A DNA stretch of 46,056 nt from Ignavibacteria bacterium. GTDB lineage: Bacteria; Bacteroidota; Ignavibacteria; Ignavibacteriales; Ignavibacteriaceae. The position numbers and the translations under genes are program-made. The stretch is taken from positions 1 through 46,056 of the forward strand of contig JAJTBZ010000056.1 in the NCBI GenBank assembly GCA_021286645.1, in the 5' to 3' direction. This document shows, in pieces, positions 9,404-18,723 of the stretch. Under the pieces are notes generated by a model that was given only the letters and a program-made list of their open reading frames with translations, made no database searches and was not told where the DNA came from. Each line of letters opens with the position of its first letter. The stretch's first letter is position 1.

Positions 9404-9980
9404 GTACTTTCCTTTTATTCTCTGGTTCTGATGATGAAAAGTGATTTTTCAAACGTGCCAGCACGAGGCTTTGATATCCAAATATAACAAACGTAATTAA
9501 GAACATTACCAGCCCCTTTTTTTGCAGTCCCCAATCCAGCTTCCTGAACAGCAATTGCCACTCCATACTAATAGAAAGATCGAAAACGGCTGTGAGAATG
9601 AATAACACGAGACTGAAAATTAAGAAGGTAACAAATGACAGCTGAGTGAATAAAAAATACGACCGCCAGGGCTGCTGCGAGTACTTTTTTATTAAAAATG
9701 TCAGAATTTCAACCGTAACTATTGTAAAAATATATGGGTACATTATAGCATATACATGTGACCTGACTGAAATCTCCATCAGGTTATCAATTGTTATGGC
9801 CGGAAAAACTGCAACGAATTGCAATGATGCATGGACTGAAGAGTCTAATTGTAGCAGCGCGAATCTGCCAATCTGGAAAATAAAAGCAATTAATGCTACT
9901 GAACTCAGAAATCCCGCGAATGCTACGACTGCAGGCTTTGAAAAGAAACTATTAGATTTTGTTGTTTTAGCACTATTCAT
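9384..9980 (-). CDS. Four-helix integral membrane protein of unknown function
   Basis: 198-residue hydrophobic protein not recognised as a known family. Four likely membrane helices lie at about 14-42, 73-94, 104-133 and 152-173, with polar ends of both signs. The first periplasmic loop (about 43-70) is the longest. The C-terminus (SSSEPENKRKVHEKIRK) is strongly basic and probably cytoplasmic. The start is the first ATG after AGAGG, but the spacing is long, so initiation is not certain. It overlaps the SDR gene by 20 bases. Confidence 0.65.
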   Translation of the reverse strand: MNSAKTTKSNSFFSKPAVVAFAGFLSSVALIAFIFQIGRFALLQLDSSVHASLQFVAVFPAITIDNLMEISVRSHVYAIMYPYIFTIVTVEILTFLIKKYSQQPWRSYFLFTQLSFVTFLIFSLVLFILTAVFDLSISMEWQLLFRKLDWGLQKKGLVMFLITFVIFGYQSLVLARLKNHFSSSEPENKRKVHEKIRK

Positions 9981-10126
9981 GCAGAATATATTACCTCTAC
10001 CCGGTTTACCGACTACTGTTCAAAATTGTTGGACGAAAAATTCGGTAAAATTTCCGGGATTACAAAATTATCGTTAACATTGTCAGGTTTCTATGAAACG
10101 GAACTACCATAATGAGGGTAATCGAC

Positions 10127-11734
10127 TTACAACTCCGACACAATACGCCTGCCAATAAATAACTGTTGATAGAGTGAAGTTTTTTTATTCATTCGTAATT
10201 GATTGCCGAAAGTATCCACAGCCTTTAATAAACGTGTTTTATCAAAAAATGGCGAGTCAGTATAAAAATGCAGTTGCCCGAAATTACCGGATAGAATAAA
10301 GCTTAGCATCATAGCATCAAAGAATTTTTCATTTTGCAGCGATTGTTGTAAATCGTTGAACAGAGCCGCGGCTGAACGAAATGCTTCTTTTTTATAATAC
10401 ACATCCGTTATGGAATTAATTATTGTATCGGTAACAGTGAAATGCTGTACAATATATTTTGCAGTCGTATCCGCCTGTTGCATTCTGCCAGTGTTAACAT
10501 TGTACTGTAGCAGCCCTTGATATCCGGCACATTGAGTAGGAGTTGCCTCTATAACCGAGTGCCAAAAATGTTCTCCTTTTTCATATTGCATTCCCTGAAA
10601 GATCATTAATACAGCTAAACCACCTACCACGGTAAGTGCAATCGGCGAAGCGAACTGCCGGATTTTATCGTAGAATAATTCAAACATCGTGGCCAATGGA
10701 AAAATAAACCCCATTAGCGGAACATAAGAGCGACAGTCAAAATACCGTAGTTCACCAAAAACCATAGGGGCCGCAAATATACCGGGCAGGAAAAATGTAA
10801 AAAACCAGATTAATGCGATAAAAAACGTAATTACATGATTTTTTTTATACAAGAAAAACCCCAACAGGGGCAAAATTATTAAAAATGAACATCCTGTAAG
10901 TACCTGTACGTAATCTGCTACCGGAAGAGTATATTGCTGAATTGGCACGAAGAATCGGGCAATAGTTTCCGGTATCTCGTGTACATTGCGAAAGCCATTC
11001 CAGAGTGAAATAGGCGGGGCACCTTCCGAAGTAATGCCAAATACCCGTAAAACAGAGTATAAAAACAACGGGATGGATAATACTATTGCGCCCCACAATA
11101 AAATGTGAAAATTCTGTTTAAACTTTAACCGAACTCCTAAGTATAAAAACATAATCGCGGGCAACAGTATCATTTGCTCTTTGGCCAATAAGCTGAAAAG
11201 AATCGGCAATGTTGCAATAATGAGTATATATATCTTCTTGGTACGTAAGTATGAAATGAATAATAGCAGTGATATCATGGCAAAAAAGCCTGCAAGTAAA
11301 TCTGCCCTGCCCGCTATCCACCCGACGGCATTCATATGAATAGGATGCAAAGCAAAAATTAAGGTACACCAAAATGAGACTTCCACAATAATTCCCAGCA
11401 TACAGAGGAGGTAGAACAACCCGACACATACGAACCCGTGCAGAAGTATATTGGTAATATGAAAAGTTGCTATGTTTCCGCTTCCGGCAAAATAATCCAC
11501 TATATATGAAAGAGCCGTTACGGGGCGGTAGTAGAAGTCGGGATAATAAGCTTGTGAGAAGACCCGTGTAAAAGGCGTATCGCCCTGAACTACTTTTGAA
11601 GCCGACTCAATATATTGATGATCGAATAAATAAAATACATCACTGTTCCACAAAGGGGCATAAATTGCCACGACGGTAATCAGAATAAGTATCGCCGCAG
11701 GATGCTTAAAACGCTCTAACATGTTTTCGGCCAT
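10127..11734 (-). CDS. GT-C fold membrane glycosyltransferase (TMTC/PMT-like)
   Basis: Polytopic membrane protein of 535 residues with about nine to eleven helices. It resembles the GT-C family that includes eukaryotic TMTC O-mannosyltransferases and bacterial relatives: RPVTALSYIVDYFAG (about 69-83), FHITNILLHGF (about 91), and ALHPIHMNAVGWIAGRADLL (about 127-146), a family hallmark. An acidic residue in the first extracytoplasmic loop (FDHQYIES, near 37) is in the position of the catalytic Asp, but the tandem DD/DE is not obvious. The soluble C-terminal 130 residues look like a short TPR-type helical domain. It probably transfers sugar from a lipid-linked donor on the periplasmic side. It is divergent from dapF with 75 bases between them. 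Confidence 0.75.
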   Translation of the reverse strand: MAENMLERFKHPAAILILITVVAIYAPLWNSDVFYLFDHQYIESASKVVQGDTPFTRVFSQAYYPDFYYRPVTALSYIVDYFAGSGNIATFHITNILLHGFVCVGLFYLLCMLGIIVEVSFWCTLIFALHPIHMNAVGWIAGRADLLAGFFAMISLLLFISYLRTKKIYILIIATLPILFSLLAKEQMILLPAIMFLYLGVRLKFKQNFHILLWGAIVLSIPLFLYSVLRVFGITSEGAPPISLWNGFRNVHEIPETIARFFVPIQQYTLPVADYVQVLTGCSFLIILPLLGFFLYKKNHVITFFIALIWFFTFFLPGIFAAPMVFGELRYFDCRSYVPLMGFIFPLATMFELFYDKIRQFASPIALTVVGGLAVLMIFQGMQYEKGEHFWHSVIEATPTQCAGYQGLLQYNVNTGRMQQADTTAKYIVQHFTVTDTIINSITDVYYKKEAFRSAAALFNDLQQSLQNEKFFDAMMLSFILSGNFGQLHFYTDSPFFDKTRLLKAVDTFGNQLRMNKKTSLYQQLFIGRRIVSEL

Positions 11735-11809
11735 ATTTTCTCACAAAAATCGAAAAATCATGATATTTTAATTGAAAAGAAAATAAGTTTCAAGTAAATT
11801 ACATAAGTT
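11735..11809. promoter_or_regulatory. Divergent promoter region between the GT-C gene and dapF
   Basis: A 75-base, very AT-rich spacer between two divergent starts. It must carry promoters in both directions. A TTG at 11773 followed about 20 bases later by TAAATTAC is a weak Bacteroidota-like plus-strand match. No exact TAnnTTTG is seen on either strand. Confidence 0.4.
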
Positions 11810-12682
11810 ATGATAAAATATTCTTTTACAAAAATGAACGGGGCGGGAAACGACTTTATCGCTCTCGATTATGATGAGAATCCCCCGCTTCAGGTTACAC
11901 CGGAGCTAATTCGTCAATGGTGTGACCGGCGCTTTGGTATTGGCGCCGATGGTGTTATTACCATTCGGCAAACACCCGGGTATGATTTTGCAATGGAGTA
12001 TTTTAATGCCGATGGTTCAGGTGGTACCTTATGCGGAAACGGAGCACGATGCGCAACACGATTCGCGGTTCTGCAGCAGAAAGGGGCACACAAACTGAAA
12101 TTCACCAGTAATGGTGTCGAATATCGGGCAGAGGAAGTTGAAAATAACGAAATTCGTTTCTACTTACCTCCCCCGGCAACCATTGAAACATCCGGTGTAA
12201 TTGAAACAGCGGAGTATATAATAACTTCGCATTATTCGCATACGGGATCGCCCCATGTAGTGATCTTTCTCGATGACATTCGTTCCCGTGCCACAGGAAG
12301 CCCTGCGTTTACATCGATCAATGATGTACCGGTAAAATCCCTGGGCAGAGAAATTCGCTATATGGAAAGATTTCCGCATGGTACAAATGTAAATTTTGTT
12401 GCTATAACGGATATAGAAATTTTAATACGCACGTACGAACGCGGCGTAGAGGATGAAACCCTTGCTTGTGGTACCGGCAGCACTGCGGCTGCAGTTTTGT
12501 TACATATAGTTAAGGGGATATCCTCACCGGTTTGCTTAAAAACACGAAGCGGGTGCTTATTGAATGTTGCTTTCGAAAGCAAAGATGGCTTATTCAAAGA
12601 GCTTAGCCTGCAAGGCCCGGCAGAGGTCAATTTTCGTGGAGAGATCGAATTTAATCAGAAATACAAAATAATGGAGAAGTAA
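11810..12682 (+). CDS. dapF: Diaminopimelate epimerase
   Basis: Converts LL- to meso-diaminopimelate for lysine and peptidoglycan synthesis. The 290-residue protein has the two-fold DapF architecture with both catalytic cysteines: Cys75 in CGNGARC and Cys220 in ACGTGS. The N-terminal MNGAGNDFI motif and RRFGIGADG near residue 41 are also intact. No other dap gene is nearby. The stop codon overlaps the next start by one base (TAATG), so the following small gene is translationally coupled. No convincing Shine-Dalgarno precedes the ATG. Confidence 0.97.
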   Translation: MIKYSFTKMNGAGNDFIALDYDENPPLQVTPELIRQWCDRRFGIGADGVITIRQTPGYDFAMEYFNADGSGGTLCGNGARCATRFAVLQQKGAHKLKFTSNGVEYRAEEVENNEIRFYLPPPATIETSGVIETAEYIITSHYSHTGSPHVVIFLDDIRSRATGSPAFTSINDVPVKSLGREIRYMERFPHGTNVNFVAITDIEILIRTYERGVEDETLACGTGSTAAAVLLHIVKGISSPVCLKTRSGCLLNVAFESKDGLFKELSLQGPAEVNFRGEIEFNQKYKIMEK

Positions 12683-12978
12683 TGGCAAAAGTATTATTTA
12701 CCGTACAATACGAAGTCCTGCCGGAGAAGCGTAATGATTTCCTTTCGTCAATGAATGAATTAAAATCATTAATCAGCGCCGACGGTCTGGAAAGTTATTC
12801 CCTTTTTGAGGTTAAAGGAAAAAACAATACCTTTAGCGAAGTATACATATTCAGTTCTGCAGATGCCTACGAAGCATTTGATGACGCTGAAAACGAACGC
12901 GTGAACATCCTCATTTCGAAAATTGAAGGATATAAAGTTCACGGCTCAACAAAATATACTACTCTTTCAGAAATGTAA
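12682..12978 (+). CDS. Small ABM/dimeric alpha-beta barrel-like protein
   Basis: 98-residue protein whose pattern (a strand starting KVLFTVQYEVLPEKRNDFLSSM, a helix, then a second strand/helix unit with FSEVYIFSSADAYEAFDDAE) resembles antibiotic biosynthesis monooxygenase-like dimeric ferredoxin barrels. No catalytic residues can be assigned. Its GGAG Shine-Dalgarno lies inside the end of dapF and the ATG overlaps the dapF stop, so expression should follow dapF. Function unknown. Confidence 0.7.
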   Translation: MAKVLFTVQYEVLPEKRNDFLSSMNELKSLISADGLESYSLFEVKGKNNTFSEVYIFSSADAYEAFDDAENERVNILISKIEGYKVHGSTKYTTLSEM

Positions 12979-13023
12979 TAGTTCTTTGTGCGCCTTGCGC
13001 ATATAGAATTATTTGTATGTTAG

Positions 13024-13061
13024 TGCTCTTGTCGGTTATTTCAGGCAAGAGCATTTTATTT
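13024..13061 (+). terminator. Intrinsic terminator after the dapF operon
   Basis: Eight-base stem (13024-13031 with 13046-13053) and 14-base loop, followed by a T-rich run. It is 45 bases past the stop of the ABM-like gene. The remaining bases to 13254 show no supported gene. Confidence 0.7.
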
Positions 13062-13254
13062 TACTGTTCTATTTTTACTTTTACGCCCGATAAAAATTCA
13101 GAACTGGGCAATCAAACCACAAACGTACCGGAACTGAATTACGAGTGCAATTGTTTCGAAATTATTGATATGTACTTTTCGCCTGGCAGCTCGTTGAAGA
13201 ATTAATCCGGTGCTTCCGGGTTCCAAAAGAAATGATTTTTGAAAGGATAATTAA

Positions 13255-13860
13255 ATGAAACTTAACAAACTTACTATTTACGCGATAGTAATTGTAATAT
13301 TCGTTGCCGCGCTCATTATCGGAGTGATGCTTAATAAGAATAGTAGTAAAGAAGCTCCCGGTAACTTAGCACAAAAAGAAATGCCAAACGATGAAGTACA
13401 TAAAGGGCTGAAAAATGGCGCTGCAATGCCTCAACCGGGCAAACAGACTGAAGAGATGAAACACCAGATCGCGATGATCCAAAAAACAGTTGAAGATAAC
13501 CCGAATGATACCATGAAAATTCGCCAGTTCGCGGATGTTCTTGCCCAGGGGCATCAGCCAGAGGAAGCTATTAAGTATTATGAAATGATACTGAAAAAAG
13601 ATCCCAAACGTGCCGATATTCTCTTTTCACTGAGCTATATTTATTATATTAAAACGGATCTGAACAAATCTGCCGACTATCTGTTACGCATTCTCAAATT
13701 TGATAAATCTAACTTGAATGCCGTATACAACCTCGGACTCGTTGAAGCCACCCGTGGAAATAACACCGAAGCAAGAAAATACTGGGAAAGTATTGTAAAA
13801 CAATCCCCATCCTCAGAACTGGGAAAACTTGCCGCGGATGCCCTAAAAAAACTGCAATGA
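13255..13860 (+). CDS. Membrane-anchored TPR protein
   Basis: 201-residue protein with one N-terminal membrane segment (about 7-27) acting as a signal anchor, a polar linker (28-75), and about three TPR units (about 77-195; ADVLAQGHQPEEAIKYYEMIL, LSYIYYIKTDLNKSADYLLRIL, LGLVEATRGNNTEARKYWESIV). The TPR part should lie in the periplasm as a protein-protein scaffold. Partner unknown. The ATG follows GAAAGGA. A GC-rich hairpin ends the transcript, so it looks monocistronic. Confidence 0.8.
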   Translation: MKLNKLTIYAIVIVIFVAALIIGVMLNKNSSKEAPGNLAQKEMPNDEVHKGLKNGAAMPQPGKQTEEMKHQIAMIQKTVEDNPNDTMKIRQFADVLAQGHQPEEAIKYYEMILKKDPKRADILFSLSYIYYIKTDLNKSADYLLRILKFDKSNLNAVYNLGLVEATRGNNTEARKYWESIVKQSPSSELGKLAADALKKLQ

Positions 13861-13872
13861 CCGGATTTTACC

Positions 13873-13910
13873 CTCCCGCGGCGATTATTATATTTCCCGC
13901 GGGAGCATTT
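13873..13910 (+). terminator. GC-rich hairpin, probable terminator
   Basis: Perfect nine-base stem (13873-13881 with 13897-13905) around a 15-base AT-rich loop. Only a short T stretch follows, so it is a moderate intrinsic terminator. The sequence from here to 14064 shows no gene. Confidence 0.6.
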
Positions 13911-14064
13911 CTTACCCTTGCTTAGAATTCCTGCTAACCGTGCTGCCTTTATAATTCTCCGGTAATTTAGTATAATAAGTATTGTATTTTTTTAGTTTTT
14001 CAATATTCATGGTTACGAGCCAGCACCGCTCAGTAGAAATTACAGGTATAAGGATAAGCCGCCT

Positions 14065-15135
14065 ATGAGTCATATGACATACAATGCTCATGAATACATT
14101 GGGGCTATCCATATCCATTCACATTATTCTGATGGCACCGGATCGGTTGAAGAAATTGCCCGGGCAGCTTCGGAATTAGGTCTGGATTACATAATACTCA
14201 CCGATCACAACACCCTGCGAGCTAAAGACGAGGGAGCGGAAAAATTCTACGATGGAACGCTGCTCATAGTCGGCTATGAGATTAACGATAAAAAAAACCA
14301 GAACCATTACCTGGCACTACGCGTAGATAAAACGCTTCCAACCCGTTTAAATGCTTCAGAATATGTTCAGAAAATTGCAGAAGCCGGCGGATTCGGTTTT
14401 ATTGCTCATCCCCACGAGAAACGTGACAGTATGAAAGAGCACCCCCCCTACCCATGGACTGCCTGGGACTGCCCGAATATTACGGGGATTGAAATTTGGA
14501 ACCATATGTCCGAATGGATGGAAAACCTTACTGAACAAAACAAGTATGAGGCATTTCTGCATCCGCTTCGAACAATAGAAAGCCCGGCTGCAGAAACCCT
14601 GCAAAAATGGGATGAATTAAGCCTGTCCCACAGGGTTGTTGGTATAGGCGGAGTTGATGCACATGCCCATAAAGTAAACGTAATGGGCATTTTTGAGGTT
14701 GAAGTTTTTCCCTACAAAGTATTGTTCAAATCGATAAGAACCCATATTTTAACAGATTTGAAATTTGTAATTACGGATAAACCGGAGGACATCTTTCAGG
14801 CCCGATCAATTTTGCTGAATAGCCTTGAATCGGGGAATTGTTTTGTCGCCAATGATTACCTGTATAACTCGTATGGATTTCGCTTTTATGCCCGTGTAGA
14901 TACCAAGTTTTATTCCATGGGCTGTAGTTTACCGTTGCAAAACGGAATACGATTTTTTGTGGAAGTTCCGGCAGGTAGTATTACGATAAAGTTGATAAGG
15001 AATGGCAAAATTACGGCTGTCTCAGAACAGCGATCATACGTGTTCGAATGTACAGAAGCAGGTGTTTACCGAATTGAAGTTTACTACATGAATAAACCCT
15101 GGATTTTTTCGAACCACATTCATATTGAAGAATAA
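14065..15135 (+). CDS. PHP-domain metal-dependent hydrolase
   Basis: 356-residue protein with an N-terminal PHP domain (about 10-260), the trinuclear-metal phosphoesterase fold. Metal ligands are visible in order: His16 and His18 (IHIHSHYSDGTG), TDHN near 47, AHPHE near 115 and the closing DAHAH near 197. The C-terminal ~100 residues form a beta-rich domain often seen behind PHP domains in Bacteroidota. Likely a phosphatase or nucleotide/phosphate-ester hydrolase; the substrate is unknown. There is no signal peptide. AGGA lies about 11 bases before the first ATG; Met4 (14074) is an alternative start. It is followed 34 bases later by a membrane TPR gene. Confidence 0.85.
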   Translation: MSHMTYNAHEYIGAIHIHSHYSDGTGSVEEIARAASELGLDYIILTDHNTLRAKDEGAEKFYDGTLLIVGYEINDKKNQNHYLALRVDKTLPTRLNASEYVQKIAEAGGFGFIAHPHEKRDSMKEHPPYPWTAWDCPNITGIEIWNHMSEWMENLTEQNKYEAFLHPLRTIESPAAETLQKWDELSLSHRVVGIGGVDAHAHKVNVMGIFEVEVFPYKVLFKSIRTHILTDLKFVITDKPEDIFQARSILLNSLESGNCFVANDYLYNSYGFRFYARVDTKFYSMGCSLPLQNGIRFFVEVPAGSITIKLIRNGKITAVSEQRSYVFECTEAGVYRIEVYYMNKPWIFSNHIHIEE

Positions 15136-15169
15136 TTGAATCAGAAAATAAATATTAAGGAAACTTTTA

Positions 15170-15856
15170 ATGCTGCAGAACAATAAGAAGATTTCACGTA
15201 AAGAAATCCGCCAGGATAAACTGGTAACCTTCTACTATAAGGCGTTGGCATTTATTGAAGAGAAGAAAAACATTCTTCTTTCAGTAGTAGGCGGCGCAAT
15301 AGTTGTTATTTTGGTTGTAGTATTTTTAAACTATAGACAAAATAAAAATAATGATGCTGCCAGTTTTGCTTTTTCACAAGTAATGAAAATTTATGAAGTG
15401 GGTGCATATCAGGAAGCTATCGATGGCCAACCGGGTACAAAAATAATGGGCCTGAAAAAAATCGTTGATGATTTCGGTTCAACTGATTTCGGCCAGGTTG
15501 CTAAAATTTATCTGGGGCACAGCTATTATAACTTAAGAAAATTCGACCTCGCCTTGAAAGCTTATGAAGATTTTAGCGGCGGTAATGATTACTTAAAAGC
15601 TGCTGCATATGCAGGCGAAGCTGCTAGCTACGAAGCCCTGAATAATCCTGAAAAAGCTGCCGGTTTATATGTTAAAGCTGCTAAAGTAAGCAGTAATAAT
15701 GTATTGAATCCGCAGTACCTTATTAATGCAGGCATCAATTATATTGCATTAGGTAAAAAGGATGACGCGAAAGAAATATTCGAAACCGTAAAAAGAGATT
15801 ATTCAAAATCACCTTATTCACGTGAAGTCGATCGTTATATGGCTCAGGTTGAATAA
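15170..15856 (+). CDS. Membrane-anchored TPR protein (YfgM/TPR_21-like)
   Basis: 228-residue protein with a basic N-terminus, one membrane helix (about 36-54) and a TPR-like domain covering the rest (IYLGHSYYNLRKFDLALKAYEDF, YAGEAASYEALNNPEKAAGLYVKAA, INAGINYIALGKKDDAKEIFETV). The layout matches YfgM-type ancillary proteins of the Sec translocon, which face the periplasm and bind chaperones or secreted clients. This link is by architecture only. AAGGAA precedes the ATG and a strong terminator follows. Confidence 0.75.
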   Translation: MLQNNKKISRKEIRQDKLVTFYYKALAFIEEKKNILLSVVGGAIVVILVVVFLNYRQNKNNDAASFAFSQVMKIYEVGAYQEAIDGQPGTKIMGLKKIVDDFGSTDFGQVAKIYLGHSYYNLRKFDLALKAYEDFSGGNDYLKAAAYAGEAASYEALNNPEKAAGLYVKAAKVSSNNVLNPQYLINAGINYIALGKKDDAKEIFETVKRDYSKSPYSREVDRYMAQVE

Positions 15857-15873
15857 CCAGTATGATTTTTATG

Positions 15874-15901
15874 AAAACCGCCTCTCTGGCGGTTTTTTTT
15901 T
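15874..15901 (+). terminator. Strong intrinsic terminator
   Basis: Nine-base stem (15874-15882 with 15888-15896) with a five-base loop, running into nine consecutive T. It ends the PHP/TPR transcript. The following stretch to 16092 contains no supported gene. Confidence 0.9.
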
Positions 15902-16092
15902 GCCCGAAAATTAAATACCGTGTTATTAGTAAATACATTTATCTCTTCATTGACATCATGAATGATATACAGGCCTACGGTATAAACCCGTACCCTATTC
16001 CTTTCAGGCTTAAAAAATTCCATAATCCATTAATTCCCCAAAAGCCTTACTATGCCATGACTTTCTGTTTCCTATCGGATTCTGATTTAATA

Positions 16093-16129
16093 TAAAAAAA
16101 AGAGGCTGCCCATTTTGAAGGCAACCTCT
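16093..16129 (-). terminator. Intrinsic terminator of sppA
   Basis: Ten-base stem with one mismatch (16101-16110 with 16120-16129). On the minus strand it is followed by eight T (complement of 16093-16100). It is 23 bases past the sppA stop. Confidence 0.85.
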
Positions 16130-16152
16130 CTACAAAAAATTTCATTTGCGGA

Positions 16153-18546
16153 TTATTTAACTTCCCAATCCATCGGTAACATAAACAAAGGTCTGTTGTT
16201 ATACTGCATTCTGAATTTAATTTCCTGAATGGCTTTATCTTCCGTAACAACGGAGAAGTTAAATAACTTTGGCATGAGTTGCGAAAAATCGAATAGACCG
16301 GGAGTGGGCATTTCAACTAATTGATAATCTCCTTTTTTCAGCCGGGCTTTCTCGACAGCGATATTGATAGCCGTTTCCAACCCGCCAAGTTTATCCACCA
16401 ATCCATTTTTCAAACCATCGTATCCGCTCCACACCCTACCCTGAGCAATGTCGTGAATCTGATCATGCGTTTTATGCCGGCCTAAGGCAACTTTATCAAC
16501 GAACTCCGAATACATGCCGGTAATCATAACCTCAACTTTGCTCCTTTCATACTGAGTCAGTTGTCTATCAGGAATACCCAAATTGAGCAAAGGTAAAACA
16601 ATACCTGTTCCTATATCGGCATGCTCACCCTGTTGCACTTTATCAGTCGAGAACCCGATCATATTTTTGAATCCATTATCGTAGAAGAAACCGCCTATAA
16701 CCCCAATCGAGCCGGTAATAGTAGAAGGTGCGGCAACAATTGTATCCGCGTACATTGATAACCAATAGCCACCTGAAGCAGCTACCATACCCTGAGATAC
16801 AATAATTGGTTTCTTCCCTTTTGCCCGCAATAGCACAGCGGCGATATAATCCGAGGCAAGTGCATCACCACCCGGAGAGTCGACTCGTAAAACAATTGCT
16901 TTTACGTTATTATCATCTACAGCTGCCTGTACATCTCTTCTAAGATTGTAGGCATTAATTCCTGATTCCATAGCGCATTCACCCAGCGCGTAAATTACCG
17001 CTACTTTTGGCTTTTCGCCCCAATAATTATCATGAGGCAGCATATTGGATAGCAGCAAATTACTTTCTATTAGCCCGACATGATCTTTGCCGAACCGCTC
17101 TTTCAGTTCATCCCAACGCACAATTTCATCTATTAAATTGTATTTTTTTGCATCAGAAGCTGTAAACATCATTATGTCATTCACCAACGAATCGAATACT
17201 ACACCGGTAATATTCCTGCTTTCCGTAATTTCATTTTTGGCAAGCTTATACCAATCATCTACCAACTTTTGCCGCTGCTCTCGGTCTGCTTCGCTCATTT
17301 TATCACGTGAAAAACTCTCAGCAGCTGATTTATATTTAAAGAATCTGAATTCATCATAACCAATGCCTAGTTTTTGCAAAGCGCCTTTATAATACGTACG
17401 GCGATTTAAAAAGCCTTCAAGAGCTATGGTTCCAAGCGGATCCATATACACTTTATTAGCTACCGATGCGAAATGATACTCGTTTATACCGGCCCGATCG
17501 AGGAAAATATGGATTTTCTTACCGGATTCTTTCAGTTCACGTAGTTTTTCACGTACCTCCCATAACATTTCTCTGCTTCCGGAAATACTTGTCATATTCA
17601 CAAAAACACCGGAAACCGAAGGATCTGCCTTCGCAGCATCCAAATCCTGAAGCAGTTCCATTAAAGTCAGGTGATTATCGAAATACCGAAACTTTAAGTA
17701 TTCAACCCCGCGTGACATGCGCACGTAGTACATATTGGATTCATTCCCTGTTCGCATAGATTCCAATATATTTCTGTCGTACGCGCCCAAACGAATACCA
17801 TAAGAGTTATACGAATATTTCTGATCCGTATTAAAATAACTTTGCGTAGAAACTCCGATATTGCCCAATTCAAGTCGTACCCCGGCGGTAACCGTTTTGT
17901 TTTCAAAATACCTGCCGGTAATACACACTCCGGGCAGGGCTTCCATACTGGCGCCAGCCGACCACTTTGAATCCAGCGGGCTGTATTCTTTTAACCCCAA
18001 ATACTGCCCAAATAACGCAATCGTTTCATTTTTAAATGGCCGGATCGAAAGCTCAGCTACCGATTCAATGTTACCATTGGATGAAGGCACGTATTCGGTT
18101 AAGCCAAAACTTGTATATGGATTTGGCCGCAACAACATACCAAAAGTCCACAACGAGGAATAGTCAGGATATAGATCCCCTTTCATCCAGGAATACCCGA
18201 CACCGAAAGCAGCAGACTGAGTACCTTCGGATAGCATAACTGAGTATTCAGTTGCCGTAATTCCATTCTGCCGTTCATTCCGAATTGAAACCCCGAAGCC
18301 TGGAGCCGCGAAATGGATTCCGATCTTTTTATCATCACCCTGCTTCTTATTGTACGTTGTCCAATTGATTAGTAAATCAGGGCTCTCAAGAAATTGCAAA
18401 ATCGCCGGGTTATCATATCCATATAGTCCGTATTTCATTGTTCCGGCCGGGGCCTGCCCCATATCGGAATGAAGTGTATAACGGGATTGACCTAATCCGC
18501 AGGCGGTGATGAAAAAAACAATTATCGCAAGTAACCGAAGTCTCAT
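16153..18546 (-). CDS. sppA: Signal peptide peptidase SppA with a beta-rich N-terminal domain
   Basis: Membrane-associated Ser/Lys protease that degrades cleaved signal peptides. With the chosen start it has 797 residues. Residues 1-16 form a lipoprotein-type signal with lipobox ITAC (Cys16). Residues 20-260 are a strand-rich segment absent from E. coli SppA that resembles an outer-membrane beta-barrel-like domain (MKYGLYGYDNPAIL and following strands). Two SppA (S49) repeats follow, with the general-base Lys406 in FKYKSAAESF and nucleophile Ser591 in AASGGYW. The frame opens upstream at 18609, but the ATG at 18546 has GAGGA at ideal spacing and a clean signal sequence. It is divergent from lolD and ends at its own terminator. 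Confidence 0.93.
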   Translation of the reverse strand: MRLRLLAIIVFFITACGLGQSRYTLHSDMGQAPAGTMKYGLYGYDNPAILQFLESPDLLINWTTYNKKQGDDKKIGIHFAAPGFGVSIRNERQNGITATEYSVMLSEGTQSAAFGVGYSWMKGDLYPDYSSLWTFGMLLRPNPYTSFGLTEYVPSSNGNIESVAELSIRPFKNETIALFGQYLGLKEYSPLDSKWSAGASMEALPGVCITGRYFENKTVTAGVRLELGNIGVSTQSYFNTDQKYSYNSYGIRLGAYDRNILESMRTGNESNMYYVRMSRGVEYLKFRYFDNHLTLMELLQDLDAAKADPSVSGVFVNMTSISGSREMLWEVREKLRELKESGKKIHIFLDRAGINEYHFASVANKVYMDPLGTIALEGFLNRRTYYKGALQKLGIGYDEFRFFKYKSAAESFSRDKMSEADREQRQKLVDDWYKLAKNEITESRNITGVVFDSLVNDIMMFTASDAKKYNLIDEIVRWDELKERFGKDHVGLIESNLLLSNMLPHDNYWGEKPKVAVIYALGECAMESGINAYNLRRDVQAAVDDNNVKAIVLRVDSPGGDALASDYIAAVLLRAKGKKPIIVSQGMVAASGGYWLSMYADTIVAAPSTITGSIGVIGGFFYDNGFKNMIGFSTDKVQQGEHADIGTGIVLPLLNLGIPDRQLTQYERSKVEVMITGMYSEFVDKVALGRHKTHDQIHDIAQGRVWSGYDGLKNGLVDKLGGLETAINIAVEKARLKKGDYQLVEMPTPGLFDFSQLMPKLFNFSVVTEDKAIQEIKFRMQYNNRPLFMLPMDWEVK

Positions 18547-18723
18547 ATTGTCCTCTACTATTGGTATGTAAAATACATCGGTGATAATAAGGAAAAATAT
18601 TGGTTTCATCGGCTATTTCCTATGCTTTTCTGAACAAACGGTTAAAATCCATGACAGCCTGTAAAAGGATTATGTAACTAGAGTTTTTTTCGTATTTTAG
18701 ATTTTATTTATTGTGCTTTATCT

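Noticed and set aside
13017-13205. 62-codon plus-strand ORF between the ABM-like and TPR genes
   Set aside because: It begins inside a clear intrinsic terminator hairpin, lacks a Shine-Dalgarno and shows no recognisable protein pattern.
15862-16095. 77-codon plus-strand ORF after the YfgM-like gene
   Set aside because: Its beginning is the terminator stem and T run at 15874-15901, and the sequence looks like translated intergenic DNA.
17466-17759. 97-codon plus-strand ORF within sppA
   Set aside because: It lies wholly antisense to a well-supported gene with intact catalytic motifs and shows no protein family features.
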